A stretch of 64,000 nucleotides of DNA, taken from assembly GCA_015847255.1 (NCBI GenBank), contig JADLZK010008403.1, positions 62,001 to 126,000 of the forward strand. Reading direction: 5' to 3'. This document shows positions 10,317 to 20,671 of this stretch, one piece after another. The stretch's first letter is position 1. Each line of letters opens with the position of its first letter. The translations under genes were made by a program, and so were the position numbers. This stretch comes from Hyparrhenia diplandra (lineage: Eukaryota > Streptophyta > Magnoliopsida > Poales > Poaceae). The notes under the pieces were generated by a model that was not told the DNA's origin, ran no database searches, and saw only the letters and a program-made list of their open reading frames with translations.

Positions 10317-10560
10317 GCCCATGGATTAGTGAGTTCTTGCTCTATATTCTCCATTCGATCCCTATAACACACCCAACAGACACCTAGCCTACCATTGGCA
10401 ACCTAGCCATTGATGATCTAGAGATTTACATGAGCACAATCAAGCCAATGTACCTTGGTAGATTAGTCCCAAAAGTCTCTAGGAACACCCTAGAACAATC
10501 CTCACACAAATTTCCCAATCCGATCCAACCTCAGCAAGCTTAAGACTGAACTTCAGAGTC
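10317..10560 (-). repeat. Repeat X, copy 2 (inverted)
   Basis: Reverse complement of 6421-6697 with scattered differences. It shows that one end of the SDR duplication unit was inverted relative to the gene. It is separated from SDR copy 3 by a very AT-rich stretch (10560-10800) absent from the other copies. Confidence 0.65.
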
Positions 10561-10951
10561 CCAAAATTCCAATGCAAAAGGGATTTTAATATTATTTTAG
10601 TACTATTAATGATACATAAATATTAGATTAATTTTAGTATTTTGTATATTTTAGTTTAAATCTAATATGCTTGTGTAAATTATTTTAATACTTTAATTTA
10701 TTTTGTGCTGATGTAAATGATTTTATATCATTTATAATTCCATGATAAATATTATATAAATAATGATCGATTGAGTGACAAATGTTGGATCCAAGTTTAT
10801 GGATCGGCGGTGAATTTTTCTCAATGATAAGCTTAGAGTTCGATAAGCCAAACAGTGACCAAGAAGAAGATGAGCAACACCAAGACTTTGTAGAAGCTAC
10901 AGATGTGTGAAGATGATCAACACCGACTTTGTAGAAGCTAAAGATCACACA

Positions 10952-11803
10952 TCACACAAAACCCCCGTTGGCGCGGATGACCTGGCCGTTGACCCACTCG
11001 GCGGCGTCGGTGCAGAGGAACCCGACCACCGGCGCGATGTCGCCGGGCTTCCCAAGCCTCCCCATCGGATTACTCTCGACGGCGTGCCGCACCATGTCCT
11101 CGCCCTCATTCTTTCCTCCAAAGAACATGTCCGTGGCCGTGGCCCCCGGCGCGACGCAGTTGGCCGTGACGCGCGTCCCCCTGAGCTCCTTGGCCATGGT
11201 CCGCACCAGCGCCTCCACCGCAGCCTTGGACGCCGCGTACACCGCGTACCCCGGCGGGAGGCTGCCCACGACGGACGACGTCACGGCCACGATCCGCCCG
11301 CCGCCGCCGTGGCGCAGGCGGGTGGCCGCCTCACGGAGGCACAGGAACGTGCCGCGAAGGTTGACCGCGATCACGCGGTCGAAAGACTCGGTGCTGGTGT
11401 CGGCCACGGCCGGGTACGCGTCGTCGATCATCCCGGCGTTGGCCACCAGGATGTGCGCGCCGCCGCTGCCGGGGCCGAGGCCGAACGCCGACTCCGCCGC
11501 GTCGAAGAGCGAGCGCGCGCCGGACTCGTCTGCGACGTTCGCGCGCACGGCCACCGCGCGCGGGAGTGACGACGCCAGCGCGTCCGCCTCGTCGGCGCGC
11601 GACGCGTAGCCGAGCACCACGCTCGCGCCCAGGGCGGACAGGTGCTCCGCGATGGCGCGGCCGATGCCACGCGACGCGCCCGTCACGATCGCCACGCGCC
11701 CCGCCAGCGGCTGCCCGCTGCCCGCCGGTTGCGCCGATGCCTCAGCGGCGGCGGCGGCGGCGGCCGCGGCAGCTACGGCGGAGACGTCACCAGCGTCTGC
11801 CAT
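10952..11803 (-). CDS. Short-chain dehydrogenase/reductase, copy 3
   Basis: Intact single-exon gene of 283 residues, starting at the ATG at 11803. It has the same SDR signature as copies 1 and 2 (TGASRGIG, NAG, YAASK and the C-terminal NGQVIRANGGFV). It is longer because of an expanded Ala run at the N-terminus and two small insertions: GLGPGS before the NAG strand and GGKNEGED in the substrate-lid region after CVAPGATATD. The lid change is where substrate preference of SDRs usually diverges. The promoter block shared with the other copies lies at about 11804-12080, and the 3' flank is the shared TTCGATAA block. Function inferred as for copies 1 and 2. Confidence 0.93.
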   Translation of the reverse strand: MADAGDVSAVAAAAAAAAAAEASAQPAGSGQPLAGRVAIVTGASRGIGRAIAEHLSALGASVVLGYASRADEADALASSLPRAVAVRANVADESGARSLFDAAESAFGLGPGSGGAHILVANAGMIDDAYPAVADTSTESFDRVIAVNLRGTFLCLREAATRLRHGGGGRIVAVTSSVVGSLPPGYAVYAASKAAVEALVRTMAKELRGTRVTANCVAPGATATDMFFGGKNEGEDMVRHAVESNPMGRLGKPGDIAPVVGFLCTDAAEWVNGQVIRANGGFV

Positions 11804-12089
11804 TGTACCTATCGGCAGCTCTGGGGTTTCTTGGGTAGCTATCAGTGTCTGCCATTGTACTTATTCACGTGCGTGGCAGCAGTGCCAGCCTACTACCACA
11901 CTGTGTGCGGCGCCGGCGCCATCCACGTCTCGCCGCGGGGGCCCGGCCGTCCGGCGGTTGGGTCCAGAGCACGACGGGGACCTCGATGTCTCGTGAGCCT
12001 CGTGCTATCTTTTTCCTGTTCATGTCCCTCCTCAAAGTGCTATCCTGTTCCTGTCCCATCTTCAAGTGCGGTGGCATCAAGTTTTTTTC

Positions 12090-12545
12090 AGTTTTGGACC
12101 AGAGCTATAGTGCTATCGTGCTATCCTGTTCCTGTTCTTGATCAAAGCGACAAGTAACAAATCGGCATCATATCTTCTTCGACTGCTTAGCCAGCTCAGA
12201 GTCACAGCTCTAGGAGAAAATTGGCGCAAACAGCCTCCATGGCTAGCGCAACAACCTGCTGCTTTCTTGTACTACTACTGCACACTCCAGTTAATTGGAG
12301 TGTTTGTTTGGTTTGGAATGAATTTGGTGGGGAAAACACTTCGATATATGTATGTATCATTCAGAAATTTGCTCCCTGCACCTTTATTGATCGTTGTATT
12401 ATTGAATAAATAAGCTTATTTGTGGATATTCATTCTCAGGTTACAGATTGGCAGTGCAAACAGAGTGCACATCTATCTAAAGGTTGTGTAACTACTCTGT
12501 ATTGATCAAGGAACATGTACGGCAGCAGTGGCATGATCCAACAGT
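12090..12545. other. Intergenic between SDR copy 3 promoter and E1-beta 3' end
   Basis: No gene seen. The right part is the 3' UTR of the minus-strand E1-beta gene; the left part is upstream sequence of SDR copy 3, so the two genes are tandem on the minus strand. Confidence 0.4.
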
Positions 12546-15500
12546 TCAGTAGTTTACTGTTGCTTTTATAGCGTCCAGGACCTGGAATAGACTTGGGGTT
12601 AGGAATCACACTACAGCTGCACATAGCAAAGGGTGGTGCTCCAACTGGTAACTAACTGGTCAGGATCATACCTTGTTCTTGGTGGGCATGTAAAATGGTT
12701 CGTAAACGAGAGGAAAAGGAGTGTCGAGGCCGCAGACTCTCGCTACAGGTGCTTCTAACTGGAACATATCAAATTAGGAATGTGATCAGAGGAGCATCAA
12801 CATATTCGATATATGATCTGTTCAGTAAGAAAGGCCGCAAGGTTTACTACCCTCTGGAAGCAGCGCTCGGTGATGGATGCAGCAATCTCTGCACCGAAGC
12901 CCCCGGTGATTGGAGCCTCATGGCTAACCTGTTACGGAATTTTTTTGAGGAATGGTAGAGCATCTCATAGAGACAATGCAAACATGACAATAAGTTGATG
13001 TAAATAGACATGTGAGAAGAGCTGCATACGAGGAGCTTTCCAGTCTTTTTGACTGAGGCCTCTACTGTTTCCTTGTCCCATGGTATAAGTGTTTTGAGAT
13101 CAATAAGCTCACAAGATACACCATCCTGACATATAGTAGTGTCAGCTGTAGTCTAGGAAAAACTGAGGAACATCACGGGGAGATGGATATCAAAATTTAC
13201 AGAAACAATCAAGAAGCTATGAGGACAATACACATACCACTTGCTATTAATTGTCACAAAAAGTTTTTTTTAAAAAAAAAAATCATGTCATTATGTGATA
13301 TGAACAACCAGAACTTTTTTGTTGTGACTTAGACGGACAACCAGAACTGATGCGACGGACAACATGTTCTAGTCATAATTTCAGGTTCAGATCTTTATTG
13401 ATCTGAGAATGAAATGTGTCTTTCTAGATGAGAATGTGCATTCAACTATGTGTTTCATCTGGTGCTCAGTAATAGTAAACATCGGAAGTAGTAATAACCT
13501 TTGTTTGCCATTGTTGACTCAAGACAAAACAGAACAGGATATTTGGGTTTGTTGGACTTCACCAAAAATTATAATAGGGCAGGTTCTTCCATATATATCA
13601 GCTTGAGGATGTTAATGAAATGTTGTCTATGAATTATGGAAGTAATAACTGACCTTTGCAGCATCTTCACAAGCTTCTTTCAGCACTGCAAGTTGAGCAC
13701 CCCATCCAATAAGTGTTATATCACTTCCTTTCCTAATCACCTAAAGTACATAAGTTGCATAAGTAGCTTCATTTAGTTATCAAAAATGCAATAATGCGAT
13801 ACAAATATACTCACTTCTGCCTCAGATAAGGGCAGCATATAATCCTCCTCAGGAACTTCTTCAACAGACAAACGATACAACCACTACAGAAAGACAGGAA
13901 AGGTAGTTTTAGTCTCAGCAAAGTACAGGCACAGCATGGACTCTGATTAAGATTTTGAAGAGCTCGGAATGTTTAGAGTTCTCCACCTTTGGCTCAAAAA
14001 AATACAACTGGATTTGGATCTCGAATGCTAGCCAAAAGCAGCCCCTTAGCCTCGCGTGGACTCCGTGGTATGACAACCTGAAAGACCACACTTTCTTAGC
14101 AAGAAGGAATATTCTGAGGCATATATTCTTATGTTTTTCAAATAGTAATATCACTGAACTGCGTCAACCAAGTCTTGCTAAAGCAGTTAAAAAAAATGTT
14201 CAGAAGAATATCCACTTATCCAGGAGGTATGCATTCAGGAAAATATTGATTTGACATTTTCCTAAAAAAAAAGATAATAGTTCATGGAGAGGGATTCTTG
14301 TAGGGCCACAAACTTAACCTTGAGTCCTGGAACGTGACAGAAGAAAGCCTCTGGTGACTGTGAATGGTAGTGACCACCATGCCCAACAGCACCATAGGGA
14401 GTTCGAATTGTCAAGCCTAGAAAACATGGATTTGAAAATTGAAAGCCCAGCATGAGACTTATAATAGTATGGCTGATATGTCATTCAAGATACTGAGAGA
14501 AATGAAATACCTCCACAGTTAAATTCATTTCCACTTCGATATCTGAACTTAGCTGCTTCATTGACAATCTGCAACAAAAAGTTTTATGAATTAGATAGGA
14601 ACAAAGCATAGATCAAACAAATTAATATATGCACTGAATTTGGCAAGAATATATATTGAAAATAAATTTGCTCGAATAAACGCGTTGAGAAATAAAGCCT
14701 TGTAAAAACTTCTGCATAAAAAGGATTATTATTATTATTATTATTTTTTCGGGAAGGCCAAATATATTGCAAACCTTGTAACCTTCCCGAAAGGTTTAAT
14801 CATGTAAAAACTCCTCTTCTTAATAAAAAGAAGCGCAAATCTTGTGCGTTTTGAGAAAAAAAAAAAAAAGAAGGATTTGACTATGAAAAAAAAAAAAAGC
14901 TCAACAAGCAATTGAACAGAGAAATAAGACACCTCCTGGGACTCAAATAATATCATGTGGCCCAGCAGAGCAAGTATTTTGAATGTACAACCAGGAAAGG
15001 TCAAAAGAACTATCGTTGGTAAGACCGTAAGAGTGTAAGACATTTATGGGTAAAATCAGAGACATGCCTGATCAAAGGCTGGAAAGATATAATCCGCAAA
15101 CTGGATTTCTGCAATAGCTCGATTACCCTGCATAAAAGAGGTGAAAGATCTTTAGCTTCTTTGGGATGGATTCATTTTCACTCATTTGTACAAATAAAAA
15201 TATGTTAGAAGCAAACTAGTGATTTGTGACAATGTATGGTAAATCAACAATAAAGTTTTCAGCAGTGAAACCGAGAGCTCCCAGGCCCCCGCTTCGTCTC
15301 TCCCAGGCGACCCGGGGGCGACCGGCCGTCAGCCACCCGAGCCCTCCACCTCGCCGGCCTCCCCCGGCCGCCGGCGGCCAGCCACGGCGCCCAAAAAGGC
15401 CCCCATGGTAACCCCCTCCCACCCCCGTCCTCTCCCCTACCTCCTCCTCGTTTCTTCCTGTGAAACCGAGGCACCTGAGGATGCGCCGCCGGCGGGTAAG

Positions 15501-17595
15501 CCATGGATCCCGGTGCTGTGGGACCGGATCCGGTGCCCTCCTCCTCAGATCCGGTCGACGGCGGGTGGTTGCTGCTTCGAGGCGCGTGCTCCCGTGTCGG
15601 GCTCTACGGGGCTTCGCGGGCGTGCGCATGCCGGGCCTGGAGGTGGGGCTGCTGCGGCCATGGACGACCTGCGGCGGCCGGGGTGCGCGCTGCAACGCGC
15701 CGGCGACCGTGTCCCCAACCTCCTCGCCTCCAGCTCGGCCTGGCCCCTCGCCTGGGTCCTGGCCGCCCCTGCTCTACTCGGCTTGCCTGCTCCTCACCCG
15801 CGCAGGTGATGGCCCGGCCGGCGGTGGTGCCCGTCCTTCCCACAGGCGGTGGTCGATGGACGGGGCCCAGGCCGTGGCAACCACGCTACCTCGGGCGACG
15901 GCGGTTCCGGTGTGCGGCGGCATGCGGGCGAGGCCTGTGCCGCCACGCCGGCCCCTTTCACGGACAAGGCTGCTTCTACACCTTCTCGGGGACGGCGGCG
16001 ACTGCTCTGGGCGCGGGTGGTCCTTCTCGGGCCGCCGGTGTGCTGGCGGACTGTCTGAGGTGGCGGTGGCAGGTGCGGACGACGGCACTAGGGTGAAAAC
16101 CCTCCCCTCCCAGGCCCTGCGCCTGGGACGACGACGGTGGCGCCCCTCGTCATTACCTTCCTGAAGGCGTCGTCATCTGTGCCGTCGTCGCGGCTGCCGG
16201 GACTCTGGGAACGAAAGTTCCAGTGGGTACTTCTCAACGCAGCTGGCGTCCGCGGGCGTCATCCCCTTCTTAAAGGCTCCGTTGAACCCATCGAGCTCCT
16301 ACGTCGCCTTGCAGCTCCGCCCCATCTTCCTGTCGCCTCCCCGTCCCCGCCTTGCGATTGGCGCCTTGCTCCGTCGTCGTTCTGGCCCGCCTGTTCCGGG
16401 GTGGACGCAATCGTTGCCGCCGTCGTCGATGTCTGGCCGAGGGCCACCGACGACGCGTTTCGGCGACCGAGATTTCATCTCGCATATTCGATGCAGCCCC
16501 CCCGGGCTTTGGCGGTGTGGAGTTGCAACTCGCCTAACGTGGCGGCTTTGCCGTCAACTTGGCCGTCTCGCTCGGATGTCGACGCCATCGTTGTCGCCGT
16601 CGTCGTTGTGGCCGGGGGCCACCGACGCCGCACTCCGCCTGGAGTCGTCTCGGGGGTTGACACCATTGTCTCGCCGTCGTCGTTGCATGGCCGTGGGCCA
16701 CCGACGCCGCACCAGGATCCACCTCGGGCAGTTGCTGCTGAGGTGTGACGCCCCCTAGATGCTCGGCGGAGTGAGTCTCGGCGACCGGGACTTCCACTAC
16801 ATTCATTTGGCGTGTCCCGAGTCTAGGCCTAGCGTCTTTGCATTTCGGCTAGCGTGTTGCGTTGAGTTGGGTGCCTCGGTGTCGTGCTTCTCTCTTTGTT
16901 TTTCTGAGTTGTTCTTTGTCTCGTTTGTTGTGGCCACTTCCTCGTGGTTGTGTGGTGTAGTGTTTGTGCGGTCTTTGTGTTGTACCGTTTCTTTGGCCAT
17001 CCGCTTCTTCTTAATGAAAAAGACACGTGAAGACGTGTTCGAGAAAAAAAAAGAATGATCTCCTATTAGAAAATAATCAAGGAATACTATTGTACTGTAT
17101 TCTGTGCATGTTCTAGTCAGAAAATAATCAAGGAATACTATTATATTCCATGATTGGTATCAAGACTTGATTATATTCCTTGATCATTTCCACACGGTAC
17201 AAGGAATACTATTAGAAAATAATCAAGGAATACTATTATATTACATGATTGGTATCAAGATGTTGGTCAAGTCTTGTATTGAATAAACTAATTTCATCTG
17301 TATTTTCTTTGGCTTAAAGATCCTCTGATCCTATTGTACTACTTTCTTCCGTGTTACAAGTTGTGCTTTGAATTAAATTTACAAAAAAAAAATAATTAAT
17401 TCAGGAAGGTTCCTCATACAGTTTCAATAAAATCATTACATAGAACAGCTAAGGCATGGTATGTAACTCACCATTGCTGCTAGGCCAATGGCAAATCCAG
17501 CAATACCCTGTTGAGTGAGCACAACTGGTCAGAAAAAATGAAGGTGTAATAACAAAAACGAATAACTGGGCTAAGCTAGACGCAATCCCCATTCC

Positions 17596-17627
<32 letters not shown>

Positions 17628-18422
17628 GTGACCACGCCGTTGCGTTTATTTCGTTAAGTAGAAGGAAGTACGAAATAAAAGTTACCCGGTAACCCATCGT
17701 TACCGAGCGAGGCCTATTTTCTACTGGATACAAGATATTCCAGAAACAAGAAAATCAAGGTTCAGCCTGATCTGATCTGGCTACTGAATTTTAAGATATT
17801 GCTGCAAATGAAACTGGCATAAGCATCAGCAGATATATATACTATTAAGTGAAGCTGTTCACCTGCTCACATAGCGGCGTGTTGAACACTCTGTTCTTGC
17901 CAAACCGATCGGCGAGACCTGTGGTGCAGCGAAAGACGCCGCCGAATCCAACGTCCTCTCCGAAGACATAAGCGCTGTCAGAAATGATTGAAAAAATGGG
18001 AATCAACCAAGCTCAGTCGACTGCACATCGCACAAGTGAATGAATTTACTGATGAATTCACTTCAAAACCGAATCGGAACGCTAAGACATGTCAGGTCCG
18101 CTATCTTATCTCAACGGCAGCTCTGTTCAGCTGAGCTGAAATTGGAAGGAGGGAAGGAGGGACGAACAGAGAAGGCCAGAAGGGAGGGGATCAGCACGGA
18201 TGCTCACCGGGGGTCGGTGTCGAGGGCGATGTGGAGCGCCTGGTTCACGGCCGTGAACAAATTCACCGCCTTCCCTCCCTCCTTCCGCTCCACCGACACC
18301 GCCAGCGTCGGTCCAGCAGCGCTCCCGCCGGACAAGCAGCGGCGCCCGACCTCCGTCGCCAACCAGCTCCCCCTCGTCCTACTCCTCACCACCTCCCTCA
18401 ACGCCTTCGCGGCGACGGCCAT
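12546..18422 (-). CDS. Branched-chain 2-oxoacid dehydrogenase E1 component, beta subunit (mitochondrial), 13 exons; one frame break
   Basis: E1-beta of the mitochondrial complex that decarboxylates the keto acids of Val, Leu and Ile with thiamine diphosphate. Exons, in order of translation: 18422-18208, 17974-17863, 17507-17472, 15127-15068, 14568-14511, 14416-14319, 14077-13987, 13883-13815, 13740-13654, 13125-13030, 12928-12851, 12758-12672, 12581-12546. These give about 373 residues with matching phases throughout. Exon 1 encodes an Arg/Ser/Ala-rich presequence. Family landmarks: AYVFGEDVGFGGVFR, GNRAIAEIQFADYIFPAFDQ, TPYGAVGHGGHYHSQSPEAF, IPRSPREAKGLL, GLDTPFPLVYEPFYMP and the C-terminal ATVNY. 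Exon 7 is 91 bp where 90 are expected: the A7 run at 13996-14002 (T7 in sense) shifts the frame before FEPK. The intron after exon 4 has a GC donor. Identity is certain; intactness depends on the T7 run. Confidence 0.93.
14725..14873 (+). mobile_element. Short non-LTR retroelement tail in E1-beta intron 4
   Basis: Ends with CTTAATAAAAAGAAGCGCAA, a small hairpin (GCGCA/TGTGC), TTTTGAG and a long A run, the 3' structure typical of plant LINEs and their SINE partners. AAGGATT occurs just before and just after the insertion and may be the target duplication. Too short to hold coding sequence. Confidence 0.5.
15268..17056 (+). mobile_element. LINE-derived 1.8-kb non-autonomous insertion in E1-beta intron 3
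   Basis: Very GC-rich, in contrast to the surrounding intron. It starts with a LINE-like 5' region (CTCCCAGGCGACCCGGGGGC and following). It ends with TTCTTAATGAAAAAGACACG, a hairpin, TTCGAG and an A9 tail. Large open frames on both strands are composition artefacts; no endonuclease or reverse transcriptase motif is present. At 16400-16740 it holds three approximately 120-bp repeats built around GGGCCACCGACG. I interpret it as an internally deleted LINE. A target duplication was not found. Confidence 0.55.
17061..17260. repeat. Degenerate tandem/inverted repeat next to the LINE-like insertion
   Basis: AGAAAATAATCAAGGAATAC recurs at about 17070, 17119 and 17215, and ATGATTGGTATCAAGA occurs twice. 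An inverted copy (TTGATTATATTCCTTGAT) lies between them. The composition suggests a small foldback insertion. Confidence 0.55.
17602..17735 (-). mobile_element. Non-LTR retroelement 3' tail in E1-beta intron 2 (minus)
   Basis: On the minus strand, CTTAACGAAATAAACGCAAC and GGCGTGGTCAC are followed by more than 20 A residues, the usual end of a 5'-truncated LINE/SINE copy. It has the same orientation as the host gene. Confidence 0.45.
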
Positions 18423-19170
18423 CGGAGGGCGTCGTCCAAGAACCGGAGTCGTCGGATGGCTGGCTGAGCTGCAGCTGCGCTCTCCGGAGAGCGATTCTTG
18501 GACAAGCAGCTCACGTCACGCTGCTGCTCTGCTCTGATTGTACGTTGGTTGGACCCGCCGGCGCCAGCGGCCAGCTGAGAGAGTGACGTGGAGAGATAAG
18601 CTCGCCCATGCGGCCATGCCTGCTCGCTTTCACAGTAGTAAACGAGTCGTATCGTATCGCCTTGCTTCCAACCTACCAGAAAGGCACTGGTAACAAGTTC
18701 CTGTTAATACTAATTTATTAGTATTTATTATTGTATTAAATTTGTCACGTTTTCCTTTAATTGTATGTATTTTTTCTTCTTCTTCTTGGCTAGTCATGTG
18801 GATCATGCTTAGATGGATGTTGTACTTTTCTATGAGATTATGCACAAGTATACAGGTTGGACAATGTGACTGTCGAGAGTATAAAATGGGAGCATCCAAG
18901 TACAATGATGATGAATATCCTAATAGCTAGTGAAAACAAGCACTTCTGATTTCCTTCGATTAGTAGCTGTATTAAGATCTGATGAAATCGTCTAACTACT
19001 GTTCATCAGCCATCAGTCAAACTAAGGATTCGTTTATATCAGCTTAGCTGGGACTAAAAAATAGCTTAAATGAGCTGGATGTTGGGAAGGTAGAGAAAAG
19101 AATGGATCAGTAGCAAAACTATGGGATAGTAATTAGTTCAAATGTACTTTTAGTAGAACATGTGATTTAG
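18423..19170. other. E1-beta upstream region and intergenic
   Basis: GC-rich leader directly upstream of the E1-beta ATG (about 18423-18600) with no clear TATA box, then AT-rich sequence with no gene recognised. Confidence 0.4.
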
Positions 19171-19179
19171 ATCTTTGGG

Positions 19180-19700
19180 AGGAGGTTTGTCTTTTAGCCT
19201 CCACCATTAGCTTGAGTAATGAGGAGGATGCATTGGTTTGGCAATTCTCCACAAATGGTATCTATAATGTATTGTCCCTTAGGTGATCTTCAGATGTATC
19301 AAAGAAGTGTTTGTACCAGCAATCTGGGATCTTAAAATCCCAACTAGAGTCCAATGCTTTCTTTGGCTTTTAGGGAAAAACAAAGTGCTAACTAGAGATA
19401 ATCTAGGAAAAAAGAAGGAAAGTTGATAACTAGAGATTGTCTCTTTTGCTGTGAAAATGAAACTGTGCAACACCTCTTCTTTGAATGTGTGGTAGCCTGT
19501 CAACTCTGGAGCTAAGTAAATTCAAATAGGTGGTAGCTTTGACTCAATAGGTAAATTTTGGTTAAGTAATAACAAAAATGGTGTGTTGAATCTTATTACC
19601 TTTGTTGGTTTTTGGTGCCTCTGGAAATTGAGAAACAATTTATGTTTTCAGAGGAATCAGTGGAGGTGCATGACTATGCTCCTCTACCAAATTTATGACC
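19180..19700 (+). mobile_element. Second LINE fragment with zf-RVT domain
   Basis: In three frames joined by stops and shifts the stretch reads as a zf-RVT domain: WDLKIPTRVQCFLWLLGK, then a CLFCCENETVQHLFFEC motif ending in CQLW. Cys and His zinc ligands are visible. This is a decayed LINE remnant on the plus strand, from a different family than the copy at 9490. Confidence 0.6.
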
Positions 19701-20427
19701 CTAATACATCCAAATAGCCTGTCATTGTGAATTGTTTTAGTTTTATCTTAAGTTTAAATTTCACTAATTTTCTGAATAAATAAAATAACAACCGTCTCTG
19801 CCAATACATACGATAGGCCTAGTTAAAGCCCAATAGCAAGGGGCCCTAATTTTTTTGAGAGGCCGGATCCGCTCCAGTTGCGCTGCCCAATGTACGTACG
19901 GGCCTGATTTGCGGCAGCAGGGATGGCGGTGAAACGTTTCAGCCCAAAACATTTGTTTTTAATAAAATTTCTTTGCCTGGCCACCTGAATCGCTTGGAAC
20001 GTGGTTTGGTAGCTTCATTTGCTAGAATTGCATTTTTTTCCTTCAGATTACGTTTTTTGTATACAATAAATTAAAATATACTGTTTTAAGTTGTCCTTCG
20101 TCCATAAAGCTTTAAATTTCTAAAGGATATTTTATTTAACTGATTATTCCAAATACTATGTTTCCTTCTTAAATCAAATGAAGTCTAACTAAATGGTTTT
20201 ATATAAATCTAATTCCTCACTTGAAAGTTTGAAACGTCTTTTGAAAAAAAAAATCTGAACCCAAAACGTTTCTGCCATATATAATCCTGCATCCTAATGC
20301 ACCTTAGTAGTATCCAGATTCAGGAGGCCGACGAAATGGCAAGATTCTCTAGTTTTGGTCCCCTGATCCCCGTGACGAGAGTGAAGAAAAACCACACCTT
20401 TTCCTACTGAAAAATGGCATGCATAAA

Positions 20428-20440
20428 ATATATATATATA
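20428..20440 (+). promoter_or_regulatory. TATA-like element upstream of the HNH gene
   Basis: An ATATATATATATA stretch about 240 bases before the ATG at 20672. The intervening leader is C/A-rich with GATC repeats, as in many grass 5' UTRs. Confidence 0.35.
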
Positions 20441-20671
20441 AAAAAATAGAGATATTTCTTGCAAGCAGTCGGAAGAACCAGTGGCTCTGCGCATTCGACC
20501 TTCCGCACACTCCACTCCATTCCAACCAGCAAGAGCAAGCAAACAAACAAGAAACAAAACAGCAACCACGATCACACGAGCTCCTGCTCACTCGACGACC
20601 CACGCACACACACTAGTCTCGCCTCCGATCGATCGATCACACTAGCCGACGACGTACTCGACGATCGATCA

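Noticed and set aside
15400..16760. Several overlapping open frames of 100-230 codons on both strands
   Set aside because: Compositional artefacts of a GC-rich LINE-like insertion within an intron; no domain motifs and no splice context.
12546..18422. Calling E1-beta a processed or unitary pseudogene
   Set aside because: Thirteen exons with exact phases and conserved residues argue for a live gene; the single T7 anomaly is more likely a consensus error.
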